A DNA stretch of 64,000 nt from JAJDXO01 sp965207535 (GTDB taxonomy: Bacteria > Pseudomonadota > Alphaproteobacteria > Rhodospirillales > UBA2165): positions 62,001 to 126,000 of the forward strand of contig CBDBMR010000012.1 of NCBI GenBank assembly GCA_965207535.1, read 5' to 3'. A program made the translations under genes and the position numbers. Position 1 is the first letter of the stretch. Each line of letters starts with the position of its first letter. Shown here one piece after another: positions 26,545 through 36,381 of the stretch. The notes below the pieces were generated by a model. It had not been told where the DNA came from and did no database searches. It was given only the letters and a program-made list of their open reading frames with translations.

Positions 26545-28554
26545 ATGAACGGTCAAACTGATGTAGCGCAAGGCGACCTGGCTCAGCGGCTCCTCCGTTA
26601 CGCGATCTTTGCGGTTGCCCTGGCATTGGCCGTTTCCGGCATTCTAAATTCGATGCCTAACTACGGAATCCCGATTCCCAGCCCCCTCAATCAAATCCCA
26701 ATCGGACCGTATCCAAGCATGTTCGTCCGGCCCATTGTGGTTGGCGCGGCCGTATTCTTGGTGATTGCCAGCAATCCATTCTCGCGAGCATTCGCCGCGA
26801 GATGGCCGCGACTGAAATGGCTCGGTCACATTGTCGATATCGTACTGCTTGGTCTCACATGGTACGTGCTTTGGGTCTATTTCGATGTCGCATGGACGGA
26901 GGATCAAGAGGGCATCATCATCACCGGGTGGTTCCACTTCTGGATATCCATCCTGGCCGCCACGCTTCTCATCATCCTTAGTTGGAAAACCTGGGGGGCG
27001 CCGCTTTCCATCGTCGCCGTCATCGCCCTGTTTTACTTTTACACGGGTGACCAGCCGTTTTGGCCGGGCATTTTCAAAACGGCACCGGTTGATTTCTTCG
27101 CCACCTCGGAGGACCTCTGGTTCAATCTCGGGGACGGCATCCTCGGCACCATCATGTCGATCATCATCTTCACGGTCTTCCCGTTCATTCTCCTGGGAAC
27201 CATGCTGGAGCGCACCGGCGGCGGACGATCGCTGATAAAATTAGCCGTCCAAGTCACACGGAATTTCCGCGGCGGCCCGGCCCATTCGGCAATTCTGGCC
27301 TCGGGGCTGTTTGGCACAATGTCGGGGGGGGCGGTCACCAACGTCGTCGCCACCGGCGTTATCACCATCCCGATGATCAAGCAGCGGGGTTTCTCGCCGG
27401 AGTTTGCCGGCGGCGTGGAATCCACGGCTTCGAGTGCCGGTCAGATTATGCCGCCGATCATGGGCGCCGCCGCGTTTGTCATGTCGGACGTGACAGGGAT
27501 CCCCTACTTGACCATCATCTTGGCCGCGCTGCTGCCGGCGCTCGCATACTACGCAAGCCTATTCACCAGCGTGGTTTTCGAAGCCCGGCGTCTAGGTGTC
27601 GAGGTCGGCAAGGAAGAACTCGACGACCCGGCATTGCGGGTCACGGCGCAAGACTACATCAACCTCGTCATGGTGCTGGTCCCTATCGTCGTCGTGGTCA
27701 CGGCGCTTCTGAAGGGGTTCTCGGCCGCCGGCGCCGGCATGACCGCGTTCTTCACCATCATCCCGTTGAGCTTCCTCAACCCGGAGGTTCGCAGGAAGCC
27801 GCAGATGATCTTGGAAGCCCTTGCCCACGGGGGTCTTACCTTCGCACGTCTCCTGATGGCGATTGGCGTGGTCGGCATTATCGTCGCGGTGCTGGCCGCC
27901 ACCGGTCTGCCGGATGACTTCGTGATCGTTATTCGCGAGGTTTCAGGCGGCCTTTTGTTCGTGACGCTGATTTTTACCGGCCTCGCCGCGCTGCTGCTGG
28001 GCATGGGTATGCCGACCTTGCCTGCCTACCTGACCATCGTTCTGATCCTAGGCCCGGCGATGCAGGATCTGGGCTTGTCGTTGTTGGTCGCGCATTTGTT
28101 CGTTCTATACTACGGTGTCGCGTCGTCGATCACGCCACCCGTGGCGGTGGCGGCGTATGCCGCCGCATCGATTGCGCAGGGTGCTCCCGTCAAAACGGCT
28201 GTGACCGCCATGCGGGTGGGCCTGGTGAAGTTCGCCGTGCCGTTCGTCTTCGCCTACTATCCGATACTGCTATTGGTGCCGGATGCATTTCCGGACGGTC
28301 AGTCCTTCAATTGGCCCGACTTCATTTCGATCATGGTCCGGTTGCTGCTGTTCATCTATCTCATCTCAAGCGCGGTCATCGCCTTCGATCAACGCCGGTT
28401 GCCAGGTTGGGAGATCGCGACCCGGCTCGTCCTTGCCCTGGGCCTGATCTACGTCGCACCGCTGGTGCATTGGCCCGTCACCGTGATTGCCGCAATCTAT
28501 GTTGCCTGGCACCAGTTCGCTTACCGGCAGGTGGCCAAAAGCCAGCCGGTCTGA
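26545..28554 (+). CDS. TRAP transporter fused permease (4TM + 12TM)
   Basis: 669-residue membrane protein joining the small (DctQ-like) and large (DctM-like) subunits, as is the rule for TAXI systems. The large-subunit signature is GLFGTMSGGAVTNVVATGVITIPMIKQ, mirrored in the second half by LLGMGMPTLPAYLTIVLILGPA and YYGVASSITPPVAVAAYAAA. Uses a Na+ gradient in studied members. It works with the upstream binding protein. Confidence 0.92.
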   Translation: MNGQTDVAQGDLAQRLLRYAIFAVALALAVSGILNSMPNYGIPIPSPLNQIPIGPYPSMFVRPIVVGAAVFLVIASNPFSRAFAARWPRLKWLGHIVDIVLLGLTWYVLWVYFDVAWTEDQEGIIITGWFHFWISILAATLLIILSWKTWGAPLSIVAVIALFYFYTGDQPFWPGIFKTAPVDFFATSEDLWFNLGDGILGTIMSIIIFTVFPFILLGTMLERTGGGRSLIKLAVQVTRNFRGGPAHSAILASGLFGTMSGGAVTNVVATGVITIPMIKQRGFSPEFAGGVESTASSAGQIMPPIMGAAAFVMSDVTGIPYLTIILAALLPALAYYASLFTSVVFEARRLGVEVGKEELDDPALRVTAQDYINLVMVLVPIVVVVTALLKGFSAAGAGMTAFFTIIPLSFLNPEVRRKPQMILEALAHGGLTFARLLMAIGVVGIIVAVLAATGLPDDFVIVIREVSGGLLFVTLIFTGLAALLLGMGMPTLPAYLTIVLILGPAMQDLGLSLLVAHLFVLYYGVASSITPPVAVAAYAAASIAQGAPVKTAVTAMRVGLVKFAVPFVFAYYPILLLVPDAFPDGQSFNWPDFISIMVRLLLFIYLISSAVIAFDQRRLPGWEIATRLVLALGLIYVAPLVHWPVTVIAAIYVAWHQFAYRQVAKSQPV

Positions 28555-28799
28555 AATTTAGCGGAATTAACGCGAGTCGTTTTCCGGACGCCCCGGCGGT
28601 TGTGCATCAGTGAACGTCCGCTTCAGTTCAGGAAGCGGGCACGCTCAAGTTTCGGATTGGACGCCGGCGGCGGGCATGAGGATTGCCCTTGCCAATACTC
28701 CAGAACTGGACATCAAGCCAATAAAGTAAACCAGTCCGGATCGGCAACTCTCCCTGCTTTAGAACCGGTCAATTAGCGGAGACTTCGTGACCTTGATTT

Positions 28800-29519
28800 C
28801 TAGTCGCGCCCAGCCTCCATTATTTTCTCAGCCAATAGCCTGGGATTGCTAAAGCAGACCTCGTGACTGCCCTGCATCTCCACGAGCCGGAATAGCCCTA
28901 GCTTCTCCGACATTCTGGGATGCCAAGGCAATGAATGAGGCATGGCGATATCTTGTTGAGCATTGAGATAGGATTTACCGACCTGTAGCTCGGCAAGATT
29001 GTTCGAGAGTTCGATCTTGTCCTTTAGTGTGCGGATCGGATGAGGATTTAACCTCGCATAGGTGGATTCCGCCGTCGCCAAATCGGCATCGTTGATGAAC
29101 GCCTCGCGCCAAATCGGAAATGGGAGCATGACCGAGCCGTCATCGGCTGTGATGTCGTCGAATAGTGCGACATAGTGGGGAGGGCTCAAATCGTCGATGC
29201 TTTCACCATTGGCCGGAACGAACGCGTTCCAGTAAATCAATCTCCGAATCCGATCCGGCATCTGATCGGCGACGCCACTAATGACCATTCCGCCATAGCT
29301 GTGGCCAAGCAGGATTATGTCACTGAGTTCATTCTCGTTTATGAAGTCTATCGCCGATTGAATCGCTTCCTTTAGGGTAGTGGTTTTTGGATCTCCCGGT
29401 CGATTCCCGGCCAATGTCGGTGTGTGAACCTCGTGGCCCGCGGCGCGGATAGGTTCCGCAACCTCTTCCAACTCACCGCCAGTATGCCAGGCGCCGTGGA
29501 TCAGAACATAGGTAGACAT
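28800..29519 (-). CDS. Alpha/beta hydrolase
   Basis: 239 residues. Oxyanion-hole motif HGAWHTGG at 8-15 and nucleophile elbow GHSYGG (Ser74); a catalytic His is likely in MQGSHEVCF near 220. This start and length are like methylesterase/hydroxynitrile-lyase-type hydrolases (HGAWHG.. proteins). No signal peptide. Divergent from the AraC regulator 119 bases away, which may control it. Substrate unknown. Confidence 0.85.
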   Translation of the reverse strand: MSTYVLIHGAWHTGGELEEVAEPIRAAGHEVHTPTLAGNRPGDPKTTTLKEAIQSAIDFINENELSDIILLGHSYGGMVISGVADQMPDRIRRLIYWNAFVPANGESIDDLSPPHYVALFDDITADDGSVMLPFPIWREAFINDADLATAESTYARLNPHPIRTLKDKIELSNNLAELQVGKSYLNAQQDIAMPHSLPWHPRMSEKLGLFRLVEMQGSHEVCFSNPRLLAEKIMEAGRD

Positions 29520-29638
29520 GTTTATTCTCCCGAATAGCGCTAATGATTTAGACTCGACTTCAGGTACAATCTAAATCGATATGGTCACGAGTTATTGGGC
29601 AGGAGAGAACGCAAAATAGGCCAGGAAGGAACCATTGG

Positions 29639-30649
29639 ATGAATGCGTCAAACCAGCAGGCAACATCTGATATCTGGCATCTTCCGGAAGCGCCAAGAGT
29701 TTGGCGGACCGATTCCGTCCCCGAGCGCGAGCGGTTTTCCTATTACCGAGATGCGGTCTGCGAGGCCTTTATGGACCTGGCGCCCGAGATCGATACCCTC
29801 GATGGATTCTTCGCAGAAATCGAATCGGTTCCGCTGGGGGACGGCGCAATCAACCGGGTCGATACGACGCCTCACGACGTCATGTGTACGTCGCGGGAAA
29901 TTTCGCGAGCCCCAAAGGAGTGCTACTACCTGAATCTTCAATTTGCCGGCCAAAGCGTGGTCACCCAAGGCGACAATGAAATTCATCTGAAGACCGGACA
30001 AGTCGGCATTTTTTCGAGCTCGGCACCATTCCGGATCGAACTCATCCCCAGCCCGGCGATTGGCGTCGCCTCGTTTTGGGTGCCTCGCGAAAGAATGGAT
30101 CAAATTGCGTGTACCGAAGACCGGTTTGACGGAGTTCATCTGTCGGGGCTATCGACGCTCGGCCCGCTTTTGGCCACGACGATGCGGACGGTCCTCGAAA
30201 ACCGGCATACGTTGAGCAATGACGAACGAACGACCCTGTTCGATACAATTCTCAATCTGGTGCCCTTGGCTGCCGGTCAGCAAACCACGGACGGCACGAT
30301 GGCGGGAAATGCGCTGGCGTCGGCCACTCAACTCTCGCTCCTGCGGCATATCGAGCGAATGCTGAATGACCCCGACTTATCAGTGGTCAATGTTGCGTCA
30401 TCGTTTGGGATCAGCAAACGCTATTTGCACAAACTGTTTGAACCCATGGGCATGACGTTTAGCCATTACATACTGAACAAACGCCTGGAGAGGGTTTCAG
30501 CCGACCTTTCCAATCCCTCGCTGCGACACCACAAGATCAACGAAATCGCGTATAGACGTGGATTCTCGGACCTCTCTTATTTCAATAAGAGGTTCAAAAT
30601 CAAATACGCGATGACTCCGACCGAATTTCGGCGCGCGGTATTCGACTGA
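29639..30649 (+). CDS. AraC-family transcriptional regulator
   Basis: 336 residues. N-terminal cupin-like ligand domain of the AraC_binding_2 type (about 30-200: YYLNLQFAGQSVV, GQVGIFSSSAPFRIE) and C-terminal double HTH: LSVVNVASSFGISKRYLHKLF and KINEIAYRRGFSDLSYFNKRFKIKYAMTPTEFRR. Preceded by AGGAAGGAACC. It faces away from the alpha/beta hydrolase gene, the most likely target. Confidence 0.9.
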   Translation: MNASNQQATSDIWHLPEAPRVWRTDSVPERERFSYYRDAVCEAFMDLAPEIDTLDGFFAEIESVPLGDGAINRVDTTPHDVMCTSREISRAPKECYYLNLQFAGQSVVTQGDNEIHLKTGQVGIFSSSAPFRIELIPSPAIGVASFWVPRERMDQIACTEDRFDGVHLSGLSTLGPLLATTMRTVLENRHTLSNDERTTLFDTILNLVPLAAGQQTTDGTMAGNALASATQLSLLRHIERMLNDPDLSVVNVASSFGISKRYLHKLFEPMGMTFSHYILNKRLERVSADLSNPSLRHHKINEIAYRRGFSDLSYFNKRFKIKYAMTPTEFRRAVFD

Positions 30650-30710
30650 ACGTCGTTCGCAGGATGCGGCAATACCGTGTCAAACTCAGGTCGGTAAGCA
30701 GACTCTGCCT

Positions 30711-32288
30711 TTAGAACGCCAGTGCGGCGGCCCGTTTGACCTGCGGCAGCGCCTTTACCGCTTTGACCACGTCTTCACCGACACCGCCGTCCACCTCGAT
30801 CAGCGAGATGGCGTCCCCGCCCGGCGCCGAGCGGCCGAGATGGAAGGTCGCGATGTTGATGCCCGCATCCCCCAGCGTGGTGCCCAGCGCCCCGATGAAG
30901 CCCGGCTTGTCCTCGTTGACGATGTAGAGCATGTGCGGTCCCAGTTCGGCGTCGATGGGGATATCCCGGATTTCGACGATCCGCGGCCGGTCGACCCCGA
31001 ACAGGGTGCCGGCGACGGCCCGGGTCTGGGCCTCGGTGGTGATCGTTACCTTGATCAGTGTTTGAAATCCGCCGCAGTGGTCGCGATTGGCCTCCGTCAC
31101 CTCGATGTCCCGCTCGCGGGCGACCACCGGGGCCGAGACCATGTTGACCGAATCCAGGAGCGGCGTGAGCAGTCCCTTCAGCACCACCGCAGTCAGCGGC
31201 CGGGTATTGAGCACCGAGACGGCGCCGCAATACTCGATGGTCACCGCCTTGATGGCGGTCTCCGTCACCTGGCCGGCGAAGCTGCCGAGCTGCTCGGCGA
31301 GCTTCATGTAGGGACCGAGCTTGGGCGCGTCCTCCGCGCTCACCGACGGCATGTTCAGCGCATTGGCCACCGAGCCGGTGAGCAGATAGTCGGCCATCTG
31401 CTCGGCGATCTGGATTGCCACGTTGACCTGGGCTTCTTCCGTCGCGGCGCCCAGATGCGGCGTGGCCACCACCTTCTCGTGACCGAACAGGACGTTTTCC
31501 TTGGCCGGTTCCTCGACGAACACATCCATGGCCGCGCCGCCGACCTTGCCGTCATCGAGGGCCTTTCTGAGGTCCTCTTCGACCACCAAGCCGCCCCGGG
31601 CGCAGTTGATAATCCGCACGCCGTCCTTCATTTTGGCGATAGCGTCCGCATCGATGATCCCCCGGGTCTGATCGGTCATCGGGGTGTGCAGGCTGATGAA
31701 GTCGGCGCGTCGGAACAGCTCGTCCAGATCCACCTTGCCAACCCCCAGATCCTGGGCCCGCTCCTCCGCGAGGAACGGGTCATAGGCCGCCACCTTCATC
31801 TTCAGGCCCAGCGCCCGGTCGGCGACGATGGCGCCGACGTTGCCGCAGCCGATGATCCCCAGCGTCTTGCCGGTGAGTTCGGTGCCCATGAACTTGGACT
31901 TTTCCCACTTACCGGCGTGGGTCGAGGCGCTGGCCTGCGGAATCTCGCGGGCAAGCGCGAACATCATGGCGATGGCGTGTTCGGCGGTCGTGATGGAATT
32001 CCCGAAGGGCGTATTCATCACGACGATGCCGCGGCCCGTCGCCGCCGGAATGTCGATATTGTCGACCCCGATCCCCGCCCGGCCGATGACCTTGAGATTG
32101 TCCGCGGCGTCGATGATCCCGGGCCTGACCTTGGTCGCCGAACGGACGGCAAGGCCGTCATATTCGCCGATACATTGGGCGAGTTCGTCCGGGCTCATGC
32201 CCGGCTTGACGTCTACTTCCAGGCCCCGCTCGGCGAATGTCTCGGCCGCGCGCGGGCTCATGCTGTCGGAAATCAGCACCTTTGGCAT
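30711..32288 (-). CDS. serA: D-3-phosphoglycerate dehydrogenase
   Basis: First enzyme of serine biosynthesis. 525 residues from ATG 32288 (MPKVLISDSMSPRA; AGGAAG in front); an upstream in-frame ATG only reads through the intergenic. NAD-binding LGIIGCGNVGAIVADRA (~146-162), catalytic Arg in NCARGGLV, Glu and the His in ATPHLGAAT; C-terminal ASB region and ACT domain (HMLYIVNEDKPGFIGALG). This is the long type 1 form. Second gene behind serC, 11 bases apart. Confidence 0.96.
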   Translation of the reverse strand: MPKVLISDSMSPRAAETFAERGLEVDVKPGMSPDELAQCIGEYDGLAVRSATKVRPGIIDAADNLKVIGRAGIGVDNIDIPAATGRGIVVMNTPFGNSITTAEHAIAMMFALAREIPQASASTHAGKWEKSKFMGTELTGKTLGIIGCGNVGAIVADRALGLKMKVAAYDPFLAEERAQDLGVGKVDLDELFRRADFISLHTPMTDQTRGIIDADAIAKMKDGVRIINCARGGLVVEEDLRKALDDGKVGGAAMDVFVEEPAKENVLFGHEKVVATPHLGAATEEAQVNVAIQIAEQMADYLLTGSVANALNMPSVSAEDAPKLGPYMKLAEQLGSFAGQVTETAIKAVTIEYCGAVSVLNTRPLTAVVLKGLLTPLLDSVNMVSAPVVARERDIEVTEANRDHCGGFQTLIKVTITTEAQTRAVAGTLFGVDRPRIVEIRDIPIDAELGPHMLYIVNEDKPGFIGALGTTLGDAGINIATFHLGRSAPGGDAISLIEVDGGVGEDVVKAVKALPQVKRAAALAF

Positions 32289-32299
32289 GGATTTCTTCC

Positions 32300-33475
32300 T
32301 TATGCGGGTACAGTGAATTCGGATTCGGCGACGCCGATGGCCCAGTCGATCCACTGGGTGAGCGCCTCCAGATCCGAGGCCTCGATCGTGGCGCCGGCCC
32401 AGATGCGAAGGCCCGCCGGCGCATCCCGGTAGGCGTCGATGTCATGGGCGGCGCCCTCGTCCTCCAGCAGCGCGCCGATGCGCTTCGCCGCCTTGGCCCG
32501 GTCCTCCTCCGAGAGGCCCAAGAACCACGGCGCGGTGATATTGAGGCACACCGACGTGCAGGAGCGGACCGCCGGATCGGCGGCAAGGAACTCCACCAGC
32601 GGCGAATTCTCCACCCATCGGGCGAGAACGCCCAAATTGGTCTCGGACCGGTTGATCAGGGTCTTGAGGCCGCCGATGCTCTCGGCCCACTTGAGGCCGT
32701 CGAGGGCATCCTCGACCACCAGCATGGAGGGCGTGTTGATGGTCGCGCCCTGGAACACCCCCTCGGAGAGCTTGCCGCCCGACGTCAGCCGGAAAATCTT
32801 AGGGAGCGGCCAGGGTGGCGTATAGGTCTCGAGGCGCCGGGCGGCGCGGGGGGAAATGATCAGCACCCCGTGCTGGGCCTCGCCGCCCATCACCTTTTGC
32901 CACGAGTACGTCACGACATCGAGCTTGGTCCACGGCAGATCCATGGCGAACACCGCCGAAGTGGCGTCACAGATGGTCAGGCCCTCCCGGTCGTCCGCGA
33001 TCCAGTCCCCGTCGGGCACCCGCACGCCGGAGGTGGTGCCGTTCCAGGTGAACACCACGTCGCGGCTGAAATCGGCCTGGGACATGTCGGGCAGTTCGCC
33101 GTATCCGGCTTCGATGACCCGGACGTCGTCGAGCTTCAACTGCTTGGTGACATCGGTCACCCAGCCCTTGCCGAAACTCTCCCACTGGAAGACATCGACG
33201 CCGCGCTCGCCGAGGAGCGACCAGAGCGCCATCTCGACGGCGCCCGTATCCGACGCGGCGACGATGCCGATCCGGTAATCGCCCGGCACGCCCAGGACAT
33301 CCCGGGTGCGGTCGATGACCTCCTGCAGTTTGGCTTTGCCGAGGGAAGACCTGTGGGACCGCCCCAGGGCGGCATCACTCAGCACCTCCGGCGACCATCC
33401 CGGCCGCTTGGCGCAAGGTCCAGATGAAAAATTGGGATTTGCCGGCCGCGTGGCCGGTTTAGCTGGCAGGTTCAT
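32300..33475 (-). CDS. serC: Phosphoserine aminotransferase (alphaproteobacterial/Methanosarcina type)
   Basis: PLP enzyme, second step of serine synthesis. 391 residues. N-terminus PNFSSGPCAKRPGW and VVTYSWQKVMGGEAQHGVL (PLP lysine in the last) are typical of the divergent SerC subtype seen in alphaproteobacteria. Operon serC-serA, preceded by a structured leader and a promoter. Confidence 0.94.
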   Translation of the reverse strand: MNLPAKPATRPANPNFSSGPCAKRPGWSPEVLSDAALGRSHRSSLGKAKLQEVIDRTRDVLGVPGDYRIGIVAASDTGAVEMALWSLLGERGVDVFQWESFGKGWVTDVTKQLKLDDVRVIEAGYGELPDMSQADFSRDVVFTWNGTTSGVRVPDGDWIADDREGLTICDATSAVFAMDLPWTKLDVVTYSWQKVMGGEAQHGVLIISPRAARRLETYTPPWPLPKIFRLTSGGKLSEGVFQGATINTPSMLVVEDALDGLKWAESIGGLKTLINRSETNLGVLARWVENSPLVEFLAADPAVRSCTSVCLNITAPWFLGLSEEDRAKAAKRIGALLEDEGAAHDIDAYRDAPAGLRIWAGATIEASDLEALTQWIDWAIGVAESEFTVPA

Positions 33476-33478
33476 TTT

Positions 33479-33533
33479 GTACTCCCATCCTTCCAGATGG
33501 GTCGCGGTCCGTTGGGGGACCGTGGCCCGCCGA
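33479..33533 (-). ncRNA. Candidate serC-motif leader RNA
   Basis: Directly before serC, reading on the minus strand: a hairpin CGGTCC-CCCAAC-GGACCG followed by CCCATC-TGGAAG-GATGGG, ending eight bases before the ATG. The serC motif is a known structured leader of alphaproteobacterial serC-serA operons, and position and two-hairpin layout agree. I could not check the match to its covariance model. The lower part of the first stem has two A-C mismatches. Confidence 0.55.
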
Positions 33534-33537
33534 TGCT

Positions 33538-33564
33538 TCTATAGATATGTGTTCACGGGGTCAA
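33538..33564 (-). promoter_or_regulatory. Candidate serC promoter
   Basis: On the minus strand TTGACC (33559-33564), 15-bp spacer, TATAGA (33538-33543), placing the transcript start just at the beginning of the leader RNA. The spacer is short. Confidence 0.45.
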
Positions 33565-33692
33565 CGTGCGTTTTGCGCAGGTCTCCCCCGCGTCACATTC
33601 ATAGCGGGCTGCTCGAAACCCAGCGCGGCGCCGCCGAAGCCGGAATCGAACCTAGACCCAATCTAGCGACGATCCCGCCCATCTTTCCCTCC

Positions 33693-34238
33693 TCAAACCT
33701 TCAGCGGAATGGGGTCATCATCGGGCGCTTCGGCGCCGACGAACACCGCCATGAGCCCCACTTTGCAGAAATGTCCGATGGCGCCGATGACGTCGACCAT
33801 GGCCGGGTAGCCGATGATACCGGCGGCGCGCTCGAAGGTGGCGTCGCTGGCCTGTTTTTGCTCGAGGGTTTCCTTGGCGAGATCGTAGACCGCCGCGTCC
33901 GCGTCATTGTCGAAGTCGGGCCGGCGGCCTTCGTTGACGGCGTGAATGACGGCGTCGCTCAGCCCGGCCTTGCGCGCGAGGCCCACCTGGGCGAACCAGG
34001 GAAATTGCGCGTCCCAGAACCGCGCGGTCATCAGCGCGACCATGCGCACCTGGGGCTGTGTCAGGGCGCAATCGGCGAGATGGTCGCTCACCTTGTTGGT
34101 GGCCTCCCAAAGACCCGGCGAATAGACGTAGCCCAGCGACGGCCCCGAGACCCGGCCGGTGGTGGCCATGACATCGTCGTAAACCCGCGCCTGCTCGGCA
34201 TCCATCTCTTCACGAGACACCGGTGGAATTCTGGCCAT
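33693..34238 (-). CDS. Carboxymuconolactone decarboxylase (AhpD-like) family protein
   Basis: 181 residues of the all-helical CMD fold: RIPPVSREEMDAEQARVYDDV at the start, then LTQPQVRMVALMTARFWDAQFPWFAQVGLARKAGL. The Cys-x-x-Cys of peroxidase-type AhpD is absent, so an alkylhydroperoxidase role is unlikely. Forms a small minus-strand group with the GFA gene, next to an aromatic-hydroxylase-like FAD monooxygenase on the other strand; a part in degradation of ring compounds is only suggested. Confidence 0.85.
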   Translation of the reverse strand: MARIPPVSREEMDAEQARVYDDVMATTGRVSGPSLGYVYSPGLWEATNKVSDHLADCALTQPQVRMVALMTARFWDAQFPWFAQVGLARKAGLSDAVIHAVNEGRRPDFDNDADAAVYDLAKETLEQKQASDATFERAAGIIGYPAMVDVIGAIGHFCKVGLMAVFVGAEAPDDDPIPLKV

Positions 34239-34268
34239 ATTCTCCTCCTATCCTTTAGGGCCGCAGCG

Positions 34269-34700
34269 CTACGACGGCGGGGCGGCCTGCGTGTCGTGGG
34301 CGGGGATCGCGTCGAGGTCCTTGACCCACGGCTGGGCCGAGCGGACCCAGACCTGCCATCTGGGCCGAAGTTCGGCCTTTTGATTGACGATTCCCATGCG
34401 GACGCTGAACAAGCGGGGCTTGCCGTCGGTTGGATCTTCATGGGACGTGGCATAGATGCGGGTGCCGCAATCGGGGCAGAACAGCTGGTTCCGTCTGTTG
34501 CCGTTCTCGGCGGTCTTCACGTAGACCTTGGGCGTTCCGGATTTCATGGTGAAGCCGGTCTCACGGACCTGCACCACCGCGTTGTAGGGCGCGCCGGACA
34601 TCGTCTGGCAGTCGGTGCAGTGACAGATGCCGACGCGCTCGGGATCGATTTCCGCCTCGAAGGTGATGCCGCCGCAATGGCAGCCGCCGTCGATATGCAT
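34269..34700 (-). CDS. GFA (glutathione-dependent formaldehyde-activating) family protein
   Basis: 143 residues with the complete zinc-ligand set of the GFA fold: GGCHCGG (CxC), CHCTDC (CxxC) and FCPDCGT (CxxC). ATG 34700 follows AAGGAGG; a longer frame to 34751 is not supported. Family members bind Zn and in one case speed glutathione-formaldehyde adduct formation, but most have unknown function. Confidence 0.88.
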   Translation of the reverse strand: MHIDGGCHCGGITFEAEIDPERVGICHCTDCQTMSGAPYNAVVQVRETGFTMKSGTPKVYVKTAENGNRRNQLFCPDCGTRIYATSHEDPTDGKPRLFSVRMGIVNQKAELRPRWQVWVRSAQPWVKDLDAIPAHDTQAAPPS

Positions 34701-34770
34701 CGCGCCCTCCTTTTCTTTGCCGCCCGAACAGGGAACACTACCCCTCAGCATAACTCATCAGGGGGGTCGC

Positions 34771-36381
34771 GTGGATACATCGGTTTTGATCGCCGGCGGC
34801 GGGCCGGTGGGCCTCACTCTGTCCCTGACCTTGGCCCGGTTCGGGGTCGACAGCATGGTGGTCGAGCGGGCCGCCGGCACCACCCGGCATCCGAAGATGG
34901 ATATCACCAACGGCCGCTCCATGGAAATCTTCCGGATGCTGGGGGTCGCGGACGCCATTCACGCGGCGGCCGTGCCGGATCACATCTGCCACGACGTGAG
35001 CTGGGCCACGTCTCTCACCGGTCATGAGATATACCGCTTCACCTATCCGGGCCCGGCGGAGGCCCGGGAGACCTACCGGCACCGCAATGACGGCACCCGG
35101 GCGCTGGAGCCGGACGTCCGGATTTCGCAAATCGTCGTCGAACCTCTGCTCCGCGACGCGGCGCGGGCCTCCCCTCATGTGACCATCCGTTACGGCGCCG
35201 AGTTCCTGGATTTCGAACAGGATGCGGATGGCGTCACCTCCCGGGTTGAAATCGCCGAAACCGGCGAAATCCGGGAACTCCGCAGCCGTTATCTCGCCGG
35301 GTGCGACGGCGGCAACAGCCGGGTGCGCCGGCAGCTCGGCATCGGCCTCTCCGGCGAGGCCAACATCCGCACCCGTTACAGCGTCCACTTCATCTCCAGG
35401 GACCAAGCGGCGTTCGAGCCCTGGGGGCCGGCCTGGCACTATCAGTCGCCGGTCCACGGCACCCTGGTGAGCCAGGACGGAAAGGAGCGCTACACCCTCC
35501 ATTCCTACCTCGCGGACGGCGAGACCCCGGAAACGGTGAGCCCCTACGACAAGGTCAAGTCCTTCGTCGGCGCCGATTTTCACTTCGAGCCGCTCCGCGC
35601 ACTCAACTGGCAGAACAACCTTTTGGTCGCCGAGGGATACCGGGACCGCCGGGTGTTGCTCGCCGGCGACGCCGCCCATCAATACATCCCGACCGGCGGT
35701 TACGGCATGAACACCGGGGTCGGCGACGCCTTCGATCTCGGCTGGAAGCTCTCGGCCGTGATCCAGGGCTGGGGCGGCGACGGGCTGCTGGACGCGGTCC
35801 GGGAAGAGCGGCAGCCGGTGGCCCTGCGCAACCGGGAGGCATCGAAGCGCCACGCCGAGGCCCGGCTCGCCATCGGCGGGATCTGGCCGGACGGCATCGA
35901 CGCCGCGGGTCCCGAAGGCGAGCGGATGCGCGCCGGACTCGCCGACGGAATCCAGAAAATAGGCAACGCCGAGAACGAAAGCCTGGGAATCGAGCTTGGC
36001 TACGGCTATGCTGGCTCGTCCATCGTCTGCAACGAAGACGGCGACGAAACCCAGGATGATCCGTTGGTCTATGTCCCCACCACCACCCCCGGTTATCGGC
36101 CGCCGGGGATTTATCTCGGGGACGGGACACCGGTCTTCGATCGTTTCGGGACCTGGTTCACCCTGGTGGATTTCGGATCGGACGGCGCCGCCGGCGCCTT
36201 CGAGGCCGAAGCCGAGACCTTGGGCGTCCCCCTGCGGATCGTCTTCATCGACGACGGCCACGCCCGCGCGCTCTACGGGTACGACCTGGTTTTGCTTCGC
36301 CCCGATCAACACGTGGCCTGGCGGGGAAACAGGGCTCCAAGCGCCGTAACCGAAATCCTGCGCCGGGTCTCGGGAAACTAG
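34771..36381 (+). CDS. FAD-dependent aromatic hydroxylase-like monooxygenase
   Basis: 536 residues, group A flavoprotein monooxygenase (PheA/TfdB/MhpA-like). Dinucleotide fold IAGGGPVGLTLSLTLARFG near the N-terminus, DG motif LAGCDGGNSRVRRQLGI, GDAAHQYIPTGGYGMNTG (FAD ribityl contact) and a thioredoxin-like C-terminal domain. The start is GTG at 34771 after GGGGGG; a longer frame upstream lies over the divergent GFA gene. Probably hydroxylates an aromatic or polyketide-like substrate; which one cannot be told. Confidence 0.9.
   Translation: MDTSVLIAGGGPVGLTLSLTLARFGVDSMVVERAAGTTRHPKMDITNGRSMEIFRMLGVADAIHAAAVPDHICHDVSWATSLTGHEIYRFTYPGPAEARETYRHRNDGTRALEPDVRISQIVVEPLLRDAARASPHVTIRYGAEFLDFEQDADGVTSRVEIAETGEIRELRSRYLAGCDGGNSRVRRQLGIGLSGEANIRTRYSVHFISRDQAAFEPWGPAWHYQSPVHGTLVSQDGKERYTLHSYLADGETPETVSPYDKVKSFVGADFHFEPLRALNWQNNLLVAEGYRDRRVLLAGDAAHQYIPTGGYGMNTGVGDAFDLGWKLSAVIQGWGGDGLLDAVREERQPVALRNREASKRHAEARLAIGGIWPDGIDAAGPEGERMRAGLADGIQKIGNAENESLGIELGYGYAGSSIVCNEDGDETQDDPLVYVPTTTPGYRPPGIYLGDGTPVFDRFGTWFTLVDFGSDGAAGAFEAEAETLGVPLRIVFIDDGHARALYGYDLVLLRPDQHVAWRGNRAPSAVTEILRRVSGN

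Noticed and set aside
30840..32432. 530-residue plus-strand open frame
   Set aside because: Antisense to serA, low-complexity composition, no motif.
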